Below are positions 33,613 through 41,457 of a stretch of 64,000 bases of DNA, piece after piece. Below the pieces are notes generated by a model. The model was given only the letters and a program-made list of their open reading frames with translations, was not told the origin of the DNA and searched no databases. The position numbers and the translations under genes are program-made. Each line of letters starts with the position of its first letter. The stretch's first letter is position 1. The stretch comes from Actinosynnema pretiosum (GTDB lineage Bacteria > Actinomycetota > Actinomycetes > Mycobacteriales > Pseudonocardiaceae): positions 1-64,000 of the forward strand of contig NZ_JAMTCF010000001.1 in assembly GCF_024171695.1 (NCBI RefSeq). Reading direction: 5' to 3'.

Positions 33613-36048
33613 GTGGCGCCAGTGGTTTCGGGGGATCAGGCGGAGGCGGTTCACCGGTCGATCGTCTTCGTGGACATAGCGGGGTCGACCGCGTCGGCGC
33701 GGCGGCAGGGCGACAAGGTCAGGATGATCGGGGCGCTGCCGAAGATGCTGGAGGAGGCGGTGTCGGCCACGCGGGCGGGCGCCGGGCAGGTCACGGTGCG
33801 GGAGCGCGGGGACGGCGCGCTGATCCTGTTCGACCCGGCGATCCCCAAGGTGCGCCTGGTGACCGAGTTCGCGCGGACGCTGGTGCGGAGCCTGCTGCGC
33901 TACAACTCCGGGGCGAGCGAGCAGGCCAGGATGCGGTTGCGGCTCGCGGTGCACCACGGCGAGGTCGTGCCGCTGGCCAACGAGGAGGTCGGGTCGGCGA
34001 TCGACGAGACCAAGCGGTTGTGCGACGCCCTGCAGGTCAAGGGCAGGCTGCGCGAGTCCGGTTCGGCACTGGTCCTGGTGGTGTCCAGCGGTTTCCACCG
34101 GGACGTCGTGCGGGGCGACCCCGGTTGCGAGCCGCACCTGTTCGAGGAGTTCGCGGAGATCGTCCAGGGCAGGACCTACCGGGGCTGGATGCGCGCGCAG
34201 GGCGAGATGCCCTGGGCGGTGCGGGAGGAGGACCCGCCGCTGATCGCCGTGCCACCGCAGCCGGAACCGGCCGCGCAGGCGCCCATGGTGCCGGAGGAGC
34301 GCGGTCAGCGGTCGCTGCCGCCGCTGCGCGAGGACGACGACGATCCGTCGGTGGCGGCGGTCCGCGCGGTGCTGAACCCCGGTGGTCCGGGGCGGGCGAC
34401 GGCGGTGGTGCTGTTCGGCCCCAGCGGTTCCGGGCGCTCGCGGGCGTTGCGGGTGCTGCGCGGGGAGCTGCTGGCCGGGCGCCAGCCGCACGCGCTCATC
34501 GCGCTGCCCCGGCACACCCGGCGGCGTGGGCGGGCGGTGCACGAGCTGCTGTTCGTGGTGCTGCTGGAACTGGCCGCGCAGGGCTGGAAGTGGGGCTTCC
34601 CCCGGTTCCTGGCCGATTGCGCGGCGATCGCGGCGCCCGCGCGGCGCGGCGAGCAGGAGCCGCTGCCGGTGGCGCTGGAGCGGTTGCGGGAGCGGCTGGA
34701 GGTCCCGGCGGCGGACGGGGTGCTGGCGGGCATCGCGCGCCGGGCGACGCGCGGCCTGTTGCGGCGCGGGCGGGTCGGCGCGGAGGCGCGCGACGAGGTG
34801 GTGGCGCTGCTCGGGCGGGACACCCCGCAGGCGCGCGCGGAGCTGGACCTGCTGGTGCTGCGGCACTTCCTGGCCGACCTGGACGACGCGCTGCCGTCGC
34901 GGGCGCGGCTGCTGGACCCGACCGTGCTGGTCGACGACACCGTGGACCCGACCGCGCTGCTGGTGGCGTGGCGGCGGGCGCGGGCGTGGCGGGAGAGCCT
35001 GGGGCAGCCGCCGCCGAGGCTGGCGCTGGTCACCACCGGCGAGCGGGACCTGGTGCGCGGGCTCGGTCTGCTCGCCGAGGACGGCGGTCCCGGACCGCTG
35101 CTGGCCGAGGGGCTGCGGGTGCCCGAGCGGCGCAGGGAGGTGGCGGTGGCGGCGTTGACCGAGCCGCTGACGGCGCTGCCGGTGCTGGAGCTGACCGAGC
35201 GGCAGGTGGACCGGGTGGTGCGCGCGGCGGGCGCGGGCGGTCGGCACGCGGCCGAGGTGGTGCACGCGCTCGCGTCCGGGCACGCGGCGGCGACGCGCGA
35301 GCTGGCGCTGGCCGCCGCGCTGCTGGGCGGTGCGGTGGTGACGCCGGACGAGCTGCTGTCGGCGCCGTCGTCGGACGGCGCGACCCCCGTGGGCGACCGG
35401 CTGCTGAACCTGTTGCTGGACGGGCTGGTCGTGGGTTCGGACGCGCTGGTGGCGTGCGCGGCGGCCAGGACGCTGGAGGAGGCGGCGACGCTGATCACCA
35501 CGGCCGGGCTGCACCCGCGCAGCAACCTGTTCAGCCTGGCGGTGTGGTCGCGCACCGGGCCGGACGGGGCGGCGGTGATGCACCCGCTGCTGCGGTTGCT
35601 GCTGCTGCGCAGGTTGGCGGGCAGAACCGAGGGGGAGGTCGGCGGCTGGGACTCGGTGTTCGCCGAACTGGTCAAGCTCGCCGAGCGCAGGGGCGACGAG
35701 GCGGGACGGCTGCACCACCTGCTCGCGGCGGGCGAGGTCGAGGAGGTGGTGTGGCGGGTCGAGGAGAGCCTGGAGCGGGACAGCGGGCAGGCGTGGTTGG
35801 ACGTGGTGCGGGTCGTGACGACGAGTCCGCTGCGGCCGGGGGCCCACGTGCCCGCGCGGTGCGATTCCCCGGTGCACTCGGTGCTCGCGCACTGGCAGGC
35901 GGCGAACGACCCGCACCGGATCGCGCACCGGCGCGAGCACCACTCGCGGGTGGCGGGCAGCCTGCGCGAGGTGGCCGCGCGCGGGAGGGACGGGCACCTG
36001 GCGTTCCGCCGGGTGGTCAGGGAGCACGAGGAGAAGGCGGACCGCTGA
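33613..36048 (+). CDS. Class III cyclase-like domain fused to a P-loop NTPase (STAND-like)
   Basis: About 811 residues, no signal peptide. Residues 15-170 form a class III nucleotide-cyclase-like domain. SIVFVDIAGSTASARR (Asp21) and RERGDGALILF (Asp67) keep the two metal-binding Asp positions, and RMRLRLAVHHGEV matches the following strand. A P-loop region starts near 265 (AVVLFGPSGSGRSRALRVL). Its Walker A Lys is Arg (GPSGSGRS). The rest is helical, rich in Leu/Arg/Ala, with LALVTTGERDLVRGLG and a long C-terminal superhelical-type region, as in STAND NTPases. GTG at 33613 is preceded by AGGGGG at a 5-nt gap; a GTG at 33592 is in frame but poorly spaced. The next gene encodes a membrane-anchored binding-fold protein, suggesting sensor and effector. 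Neither nucleotide synthesis nor hydrolysis can be asserted, given the altered Walker A. Confidence 0.75.
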   Translation: MAPVVSGDQAEAVHRSIVFVDIAGSTASARRQGDKVRMIGALPKMLEEAVSATRAGAGQVTVRERGDGALILFDPAIPKVRLVTEFARTLVRSLLRYNSGASEQARMRLRLAVHHGEVVPLANEEVGSAIDETKRLCDALQVKGRLRESGSALVLVVSSGFHRDVVRGDPGCEPHLFEEFAEIVQGRTYRGWMRAQGEMPWAVREEDPPLIAVPPQPEPAAQAPMVPEERGQRSLPPLREDDDDPSVAAVRAVLNPGGPGRATAVVLFGPSGSGRSRALRVLRGELLAGRQPHALIALPRHTRRRGRAVHELLFVVLLELAAQGWKWGFPRFLADCAAIAAPARRGEQEPLPVALERLRERLEVPAADGVLAGIARRATRGLLRRGRVGAEARDEVVALLGRDTPQARAELDLLVLRHFLADLDDALPSRARLLDPTVLVDDTVDPTALLVAWRRARAWRESLGQPPPRLALVTTGERDLVRGLGLLAEDGGPGPLLAEGLRVPERRREVAVAALTEPLTALPVLELTERQVDRVVRAAGAGGRHAAEVVHALASGHAAATRELALAAALLGGAVVTPDELLSAPSSDGATPVGDRLLNLLLDGLVVGSDALVACAAARTLEEAATLITTAGLHPRSNLFSLAVWSRTGPDGAAVMHPLLRLLLLRRLAGRTEGEVGGWDSVFAELVKLAERRGDEAGRLHHLLAAGEVEEVVWRVEESLERDSGQAWLDVVRVVTTSPLRPGAHVPARCDSPVHSVLAHWQAANDPHRIAHRREHHSRVAGSLREVAARGRDGHLAFRRVVREHEEKADR

Positions 36049-36092
36049 GCGGTTCTCCTCGAACACCGACGGATTCGCGGGGGAGGAAGAAC

Positions 36093-37571
36093 GTGGCGAT
36101 ACCCGATTCCCGACCTTGGTGGCACAGGCCGAAGCTCGTCGGCGCGGCCGTGGTCGGCGCGCTGGTCCTGGTGGCGGGCGCGGTGGTGGGGGTCCGCGCG
36201 ATGCCGGTGGACTGCGGCGGGCGGGACGAGCTGGTCCTGGTGGACGAGCAGTGCGTCGGGGTCGCGGACGCCGACAGCGACTTCGACTTCGGGCGGTCGG
36301 AGTACGCGGACGTGGTGCGGACGATCCGGGAGCAGAACGCGGCGGTGGCCGACGGGCCGAACGTGGTGAGCGTCGTGGTGCTGCTGGCCATGACGCCCGA
36401 GGAGGAGAGCTTCGAGCTGGCGGAGCAGGTCCGGCACGACGCGCTCGGGGCGGCTCGGGCGCAGCTGGTGCACAACCGGAGCGGCCACACGCCGAGGCTG
36501 AAGCTGTTGCTGGCCAACGCGGGCGACCGGTTCGAGCACTGGGCGGAGGTGGTCGGGCGGATCGACGCCAGGCAGGCCGCGCCCGACCGGGTCGTCGCGG
36601 TCACCGGCCTGGGGCAGAGCCTGGGAACCGTGCACGAGGCGGCGGAAGCCCTGTCCGCGCTGGGGATCCCGATGGTCTCCTCGACGTTGACCTCGGACGA
36701 GTTCGACGACGTCCACGGCCTGCTGCGACCGGCTCCCAGCAACCGAGCCCAGGGCAGGGCCGCCGCCGAGTGGGCGTTCGGCGGGCTCGGGGCGGAGAGC
36801 GGGCGCACCGCCGCGCTGGTGGTCGACACCAACAAGGAGGACAGGTACCCGGCGAGCCTGGCGGAGGGGTTCAGGGAGGGGTTCGAGCAGCTCGGCGGGA
36901 AGGTCGGCGAGCCCACGCTGCGGTACAACTCCGGCGTGGACACCGGAACGACCGTCGCCGTGCTGAAGTCGAGCCTGGCGGGGATCTGCGCGGAGGGGAT
37001 CGACCTGGTGTACTTCGCCGGACGGGGAAGGGATCTGGCGCTGCTGGTGGACCAGATGGCCACGCGCGACTGCCCCGACGGGCTGCTCGTGCTGACCGGT
37101 GACGACAGCCTGACCGAGAGCCAGTTGGGCGAAGCGCGGTTCCAGTCCGCGCTGGCGGACAGCAAGGTGCGGATCGTCGCCACGAGCCTGGCGGTGACCG
37201 GTGCGGGCGAGCTGCGGGCGGCGTCGACCAGCAACAAGAACGCGCACTTGGTCGAGCAGTTCATCGGGGGCGCGGGGGGCGTTCCCGAGCTGGACCGCGC
37301 GGCGCTGGGCGACGACGGGACCGTGCTGTCCTACGACGCGGTGAAGACCGTGGCGGAGGCCGCGAGCGGGGCTCCGAAGGACAAGCCGGTGAGCGCCTCG
37401 GTGGTCGGCGGGATGTTCGACGCCCTCCGGAACGAGAGGAACGTCATCGGTGTGAGCGGGCCGCTGTCCTACGGCGAGGACGGGAGCGCGGTGGGGAAGG
37501 TGGTGCCGCTGCTGGAGATCCTGCCCAGTGGCGAGCCGAAGCTCGTGTTCCCGGAACTGCCCGCTTCCTAG
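36093..37571 (+). CDS. Membrane-anchored type 1 periplasmic-binding-fold receptor
   Basis: 492 residues. Residues 13-37 form one hydrophobic helix (LVGAAVVGALVLVAGAVVGV) with basic residues before it. This is a signal anchor rather than a lipoprotein, as no lipobox Cys is present. The external part follows the Leu/Ile/Val-binding-protein fold: NVVSVVVLLAMTP, LKLLLANAGDRFEHW, VVAVTGLGQSLGTVHEAAEALSALGIPMVSSTLTSDEF, LLRPAPSNRAQGRAAAEWAF, TAALVVDTNKEDRYPASLAEGFREGFEQLGG, IDLVYFAGRGRDLALLVDQM and LSYDAVKTVAEAA. GGAGGAA sits about 5 nt before a GTG start, 44 bp after the NTPase gene. No permease or ATPase of an importer adjoins, so a receptor role with the preceding protein is more likely than transport. 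Ligand unknown. Confidence 0.8.
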   Translation: MAIPDSRPWWHRPKLVGAAVVGALVLVAGAVVGVRAMPVDCGGRDELVLVDEQCVGVADADSDFDFGRSEYADVVRTIREQNAAVADGPNVVSVVVLLAMTPEEESFELAEQVRHDALGAARAQLVHNRSGHTPRLKLLLANAGDRFEHWAEVVGRIDARQAAPDRVVAVTGLGQSLGTVHEAAEALSALGIPMVSSTLTSDEFDDVHGLLRPAPSNRAQGRAAAEWAFGGLGAESGRTAALVVDTNKEDRYPASLAEGFREGFEQLGGKVGEPTLRYNSGVDTGTTVAVLKSSLAGICAEGIDLVYFAGRGRDLALLVDQMATRDCPDGLLVLTGDDSLTESQLGEARFQSALADSKVRIVATSLAVTGAGELRAASTSNKNAHLVEQFIGGAGGVPELDRAALGDDGTVLSYDAVKTVAEAASGAPKDKPVSASVVGGMFDALRNERNVIGVSGPLSYGEDGSAVGKVVPLLEILPSGEPKLVFPELPAS

Positions 37572-37969
37572 CGGGCCCTGGTCGACCGCTTCGGCGGGGA
37601 CGGCTTGCGCTTGGTGGTGGACTTCGCGGCCGTCCTGGACCGGGCGGCGGGCTTGGGCTTCGCCGCGGTCTTCGCCCTGGGCTTCGCACGGCGGCGCGGG
37701 GCAGCGCCGCGCTGGGCGGCGGCGGTCATGTCGTCGACCTCGCGCGGCGCGCGCTTGCGCGGGGTCCGGCGCCTGCTGTCCAGGAAGTCGGCCAGCCACA
37801 GCTGCACGCGGACCACCAGGTACCACAGGCCGCACAGCAGGACCGCCAGCGCGGCGGCGAGCCCGATGGTGGTGACAGGGTCGTCGATGGCGGAGGGCAG
37901 CACGGGAACCACCAGCAGGGTCAGGAAAGCCATGCCCAGGAGCAGGCCCAGCCCCTTGATGTTCGCCAT
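37568..37969 (-). CDS. Small membrane protein with histone-like basic tail
   Basis: 133 residues. Two transmembrane helices (GLGLLLGMAFLTLLVVPVLP and IGLAAALAVLLCGLWYLVVRVQLWLADFL) are followed by about 70 residues extremely rich in Lys, Arg, Ala and Pro (KPRAKTAAKPKPAARSRTAAKSTTKRK), like histone H1 or nucleoid-protein tails. Such a tail on the cytoplasmic side could bind DNA, RNA or membrane phospholipid; not known. GGGAG/GGAG upstream of ATG. It is convergent with the receptor gene, and the two stop codons share the palindromic CTAG at 37568-37571. Confidence 0.7.
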   Translation of the reverse strand: MANIKGLGLLLGMAFLTLLVVPVLPSAIDDPVTTIGLAAALAVLLCGLWYLVVRVQLWLADFLDSRRRTPRKRAPREVDDMTAAAQRGAAPRRRAKPRAKTAAKPKPAARSRTAAKSTTKRKPSPPKRSTRAR

Positions 37970-38346
37970 CTCCACTCCCCGACCGCGCCGTCCGAAGCCC
38001 GCCGCGCGGGATCCGTCCACCGACCCGCGCCGCGCTCGTGACGGTCAGGACGACCACCACAAGATCAAAATCTCACACCCCTCCCCCCGGCCGCCACCGG
38101 GCCCCCCGAGATCACGCGGGACCCCGGTGCGCGCTTCGGGAAACCGAAGCGCGCGGGGTGCGCCGGACGGGCGGGCGCGACCGGTGAGTCGCATGTGGAC
38201 GGTGACGTGACGGGCGGGCGCCCTCCGCCGTGCGAGGAGTGCTCACGAGCGTGGGAGCTGAATCGATTCCCATGTGCGGGCGAGGGGTTTCCCTTGCCAG
38301 ACTCCGAACCCGTCCCCCTTCACGAGATCCGGTGAGGAGCACTGCC
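37970..38346. other. Divergent intergenic region with tetraloop hairpin
   Basis: 377 bp between the divergent basic-tail membrane gene and VOC gene. It holds a long GAAA-capped hairpin (38121-38159). No gene is supported here. Confidence 0.5.
38121..38159. other. GAAA-tetraloop hairpin in a divergent intergenic region
   Basis: GCGCGCTTCGG (38129-38139), GAAA, then CCGAAGCGCGC (38144-38154): a perfect 11-bp stem. It extends by ACCCC (38121-38125) with GGGGT (38155-38159) across a GGT bulge. Both neighbouring genes point away, so it is not their terminator. A small RNA, the terminator of an unseen short transcript, or a leader element are options. Confidence 0.6.
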
Positions 38347-39084
38347 GTGCCCGAGGAGACCGTCCGCCCGAACGAGACGACCGTCCCGCTGCTGTGGTGC
38401 ACGTCGGCCGAGGAGACCCTGGCGTTCTGGCGCGCGCTGGGGTTCGAGACCGCCTACGAGCAGACGCGGCCCTACCTGTACCTGGTGTTCGCGTGGAGCG
38501 GGATGGCGCTGCACTACGCGAAAGCGCCCGAGCACGTGGACCCGGAGTCGGAGAGCACCGGCGGCTGCCTGGTGATGGTCGACTCGGTGGCCGCGTACCA
38601 CGCGGCGTTCACGGCGGCGATGCGCGCGGCGCACGGGAAGGTTCCGTCGAAGGGGGTGCCCAGGATCACCCGGTTCCGGCAGGGGTCCTCCCGGTTCACC
38701 GTCGTGGACCCGTCGGGGAACTCGCTGGTCTTCATCCAGCGCGACGAGCCCGAGGTGGAGTACGGCGGGTCGTCCGCGCTGGAGGGGCTGGCGAAGGTGC
38801 TCGACAACGCGCGGGTGCTGAGCGAGTTCAAGCAGGACCCGAAGGCCGCGTTCCGGGCGTTGAACTCCGGGCTGCGGCGGCACGGCGACGGGGCGCCCGC
38901 CGTGGAGCGGGCGGTGGCGCTGGGGATGCTGATCGACCTCGCGGAGGAGGCGGGGACGCTGGAGCGGGTGCCGGAGTGGGGGCGGCTGCTCACCGAGGTG
39001 GAGCTGACCGGGCCGGAGCGGGAGCGGGTGCTGGACGCCGTCGCGGACCGGGAGCTCGTGGCGGGGTGGCTGGCGCGGCGGTGA
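38347..39084 (+). CDS. VOC (glyoxalase/bleomycin-resistance-like) protein with C-terminal extension
   Basis: 245 residues. The first ~135 residues follow the VOC fold: LLWCTSAEETLAFWRALGFETAYEQTRPYLYLVFAWSGMALHY...GGCLVMVDSVAAYHAAFTAAMRAAHG and FTVVDPSGNSLVFIQRDE, the last being the usual closing strand with its metal/ligand Glu region. About 105 residues follow that are helical (LAKVLDNARVLSEFKQDPKAAFRALNSGLRRHG...), an extension absent from simple VOC proteins. GTG at 38347, with GAGGAG 7 nt upstream. Relatives bind or sequester drugs, or catalyse metal-dependent reactions on small molecules. Lying near a TetR/MFS pair hints at detoxification, but it has its own transcription start. Confidence 0.8.
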   Translation: MPEETVRPNETTVPLLWCTSAEETLAFWRALGFETAYEQTRPYLYLVFAWSGMALHYAKAPEHVDPESESTGGCLVMVDSVAAYHAAFTAAMRAAHGKVPSKGVPRITRFRQGSSRFTVVDPSGNSLVFIQRDEPEVEYGGSSALEGLAKVLDNARVLSEFKQDPKAAFRALNSGLRRHGDGAPAVERAVALGMLIDLAEEAGTLERVPEWGRLLTEVELTGPERERVLDAVADRELVAGWLARR

Positions 39085-39114
39085 CGCGGCGGCGACGCGG
39101 CGGGCGGCGGGGGC

Positions 39115-39675
39115 TCAGCCCTCGCCGTGCCCCAGCGCCGCCATGGCCGTGGCGACGATCCGGTCGCGCCACCGCTCGTGGCAGCCGAGCTCGACGGCGG
39201 CCAGGGTGATCGACATCAGCCCGGCGGTCGCCACGCCGAGGCGGATGAACCGCGTCTCCTCGTAGTCCTCCGGGTCCAGGCAGAAGATCGCCAGCATGAT
39301 CCGGCCCATCTCCAGGAACTCCTCCTGGTCCAGGGGGTCGCCGCCCGTGCTCGCGCTGAACGACAGCATCGACAGGCCCGGCCAGTCGATCGTGATCTGG
39401 ACCGAGCCGACGATGGCCGCGTGGTCGCGCTCCCGCCCCGGTGGGAGGTGGTCGACCCGCTCCAGCAGGGCGCGCGTCTCGGCGGTCCCCCGCTCCAGCA
39501 CCGCCTGGTAGAGGGCTTTCTTGCTCGGGTAGTGGTGCAGGAGCCCGGCCTTGGTGTAGCCGACCGCGTCGGCCAACTGCTGGAGCGAGGTGTGCGCGAA
39601 GCCGTGCCGGGCGAAGAGCCTCGCCGCCGAGTCGATGATCTCCGCGTCGAGCTCGTGCTTGGTCGGCCTCGGCAT
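39115..39675 (-). CDS. TetR-family regulator divergent from MFS exporter
   Basis: 186 residues. The HTH is AEIIDSAARLFARHGFAHTSLQQLADAVGYTKAGLLHHYPSKKALYQAVL, with a variable helical C-terminal domain. ATG at 39675. Three near-identical inverted repeats with CTACC/GGTAG half-sites fill the 108 bp between it and the MFS gene, so it most probably represses that transporter and itself. Confidence 0.9.
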   Translation of the reverse strand: MPRPTKHELDAEIIDSAARLFARHGFAHTSLQQLADAVGYTKAGLLHHYPSKKALYQAVLERGTAETRALLERVDHLPPGRERDHAAIVGSVQITIDWPGLSMLSFSASTGGDPLDQEEFLEMGRIMLAIFCLDPEDYEETRFIRLGVATAGLMSITLAAVELGCHERWRDRIVATAMAALGHGEG

Positions 39676-39716
39676 CCGAACAGGCTAGCACCGCTGCCGA
39701 CCGGATCGGTTTGTGA

Positions 39717-39773
39717 CCTACCACATCGGTAGGTCGTCTACCGTTTTGGTAGATTCCCTACCGAATCGGTAGG
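39717..39773. promoter_or_regulatory. Three tandem TetR operators at 20-bp spacing
   Basis: CCTACC-ACATC-GGTAGG (39717-39733), TCTACC-GTTTT-GGTAGA (39737-39753) and CCTACC-GAATC-GGTAGG (39757-39773): each a perfect 6-5-6 inverted repeat of 17 bp, with 3-bp gaps and start-to-start spacing of exactly 20 bp. Confidence 0.92.
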
Positions 39774-39783
39774 CAGACGAGGG

Positions 39784-41364
39784 GTGGTGGGGACCTTGCG
39801 ACGCGATGTCGTGGTGTACCTGGGTTCGTACGGGCTGGGGTTGCTGGGCAACACCATCGGCGGGGTCGTGCTGCCGCTGCTGGTGCTCGCCCGGACGGGT
39901 GACGTGCTGGCCGCCGGGCTGCTGGCCACGACCTCGGCGGCGGCCTCGGCGGTGGTCGGGGTGCTCGCCGGGGTGCTGGTCGACCGGTTCAACCGGCGCA
40001 CGGTGTCGGTGGTCGCCAATATGCTGTCCGCGGTCTCGGTCGCCGCGCTGCCCGTGGTCGACGCCCTGTGGGGGCTCGACCTGGGCTGGTTCATCGTGCT
40101 GGGCGTGCTCGGGGCGCTGGTCGACGCGCCCGGCATGACCGCGCACGAGGTGCTGCTGCCCAACCTGGTCCGCGACCAGCCCAAGACCGCGCTCGACCGG
40201 CTCGTCGCCACCCGCGAGGCGCTGTCCGGGGTGCTGGTGCTCGCCGGTCCCGGCATCGGCGGGCTGCTGGTGTGGCTGCTCGGGGCGTCGTCCGCGCTGC
40301 TGCTGATCACGGCGGGCACGAGCGCGCTCGCCGCGCTGCTGACGCTCGCCCTCGACAAGCGGGCGGGCGAGGTGCGGCCGAGCGAGGGGTCGGTGCTGCG
40401 CAGGGCCGGGGCGGACCTGGTGGTCTCCTGGCGGTTCATGGCCCGCAGCCGGGTGCTGCTGGGCAGCACCCTCGTGTCCGCGGTCTTCGTCTCGGTGCTG
40501 CTCGCGCTCCAGACCACGGTCATGCCCGCGTACTTCACCCGCGAGGAGCTGCCGGGGCTGACCGGGTTGACGCTCAGCGCGCTCGCGGCGGGCGGGATCG
40601 TCGGGTCCGTGGTGTACGCGACCGCGGCGGGACGGGTGACGCGGCGGACCTGGTTCGTGGTCGGGATGGTCGGCACGGCGATCGGGATCGGGCTGATCGG
40701 CGCGCTGGTGTCGCCGTGGGCGGTGCTCGCGGGCGCTGCGCTGCTGGGGGCCGCGAACGGGCCGATCGGGGCGGTGCTCGGGGTGCTGGCGATCGAGGTG
40801 ACGCCGGACGAGCTGCGGGGGCGGGTGATCGGGGCGCAGAACTCGCTGCTGCTGGCCGCGCCCGCGCTGACCACCGCGCCGATCGCGGCGGTGGCCGCCG
40901 GGGCGGGGCTGGAGGTGGCGGGGATGCTGCTGGCCGGGGTGCTGGTGGTGACGGTCCTGGTGGCGCTGGTCCTGCCGGTGTTCCGGACGCTGGACGACCC
41001 GGTGCACGTGGGTGGCGGCGGGGGCGTGGCCGGTCACGGAGGCACCGGTGGAGACGAGAGCACGGGTGGCCACGGGGGCGCGGAGGTGCACGAAGTCGCC
41101 GGGGGCGGCGGGAACGCGAGTGGCCACGGGGGCGCGAACGTGCGCGAAGTCGCCAGTGGCGGGAGCGCGGGTGGCCACCGAGTCGCCGAGGGCGGCGGGG
41201 GCGTGGAAGGCGACGGCTCCGGGAATGGCGTGGCGCGGGATGGCGGCGCGGAGAGGGGCGCGAGCGCTTCCGGGAGCGCGGTCGGGGCCGGGAGCGTGAC
41301 CGGTGGTGGCTCAGGCGCCGGTGGGGGTGCCTCGGGTGGCGGCGGTTCTGCGGTGAGCGGCTGA
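39784..41364 (+). CDS. MFS exporter with Gly-rich C-terminal tail
   Basis: 526 residues. About twelve membrane helices to residue ~410, in the Enterobactin-exporter/TetV-like branch. Features are LGSYGLGLLGNTIGGVVLPLLVLART, the loop GVLVDRFNRRTVSVVANML (motif A-like) and a central basic loop. After the last helix comes a ~115-residue tail that is mostly Gly/Ala/Ser with VHEVAGGGG, VREVASGG-type repeats; the DNA of this tail is a 54/51-bp tandem repeat. Such tails are not needed for transport and probably drift by slippage. The start is uncertain: GTG at 39784 follows a GAGG too closely, and a TTG at 39796 is an alternative. Regulated by the divergent TetR protein through three operators. Confidence 0.85.
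   Translation: MVGTLRRDVVVYLGSYGLGLLGNTIGGVVLPLLVLARTGDVLAAGLLATTSAAASAVVGVLAGVLVDRFNRRTVSVVANMLSAVSVAALPVVDALWGLDLGWFIVLGVLGALVDAPGMTAHEVLLPNLVRDQPKTALDRLVATREALSGVLVLAGPGIGGLLVWLLGASSALLLITAGTSALAALLTLALDKRAGEVRPSEGSVLRRAGADLVVSWRFMARSRVLLGSTLVSAVFVSVLLALQTTVMPAYFTREELPGLTGLTLSALAAGGIVGSVVYATAAGRVTRRTWFVVGMVGTAIGIGLIGALVSPWAVLAGAALLGAANGPIGAVLGVLAIEVTPDELRGRVIGAQNSLLLAAPALTTAPIAAVAAGAGLEVAGMLLAGVLVVTVLVALVLPVFRTLDDPVHVGGGGGVAGHGGTGGDESTGGHGGAEVHEVAGGGGNASGHGGANVREVASGGSAGGHRVAEGGGGVEGDGSGNGVARDGGAERGASASGSAVGAGSVTGGGSGAGGGASGGGGSAVSG
41067..41195 (+). repeat. 54/51-bp tandem repeat in the MFS tail
   Basis: Units begin TGGCCAC at 41067, 41121 and 41172, and share GGGGGCGCG and CGAAGTCGCC. 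They encode the Gly-rich C-terminal extension of the MFS protein. Confidence 0.7.
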
Positions 41365-41457
41365 TCCTCGGCGGTGGTCCGCGACGGCGGCGGTCCCTCG
41401 GACGGCTGGGCTTCCGGGCGGCGGGGGCGCGGGTCGGGGAGCGTCGTCCGGGGTGCG

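Noticed and set aside
34305..38060. Long minus-strand open frame across the NTPase and receptor genes
   Set aside because: Arg/Pro/Ser-rich antisense artefact; the plus-strand genes have recognisable folds and ribosome sites.
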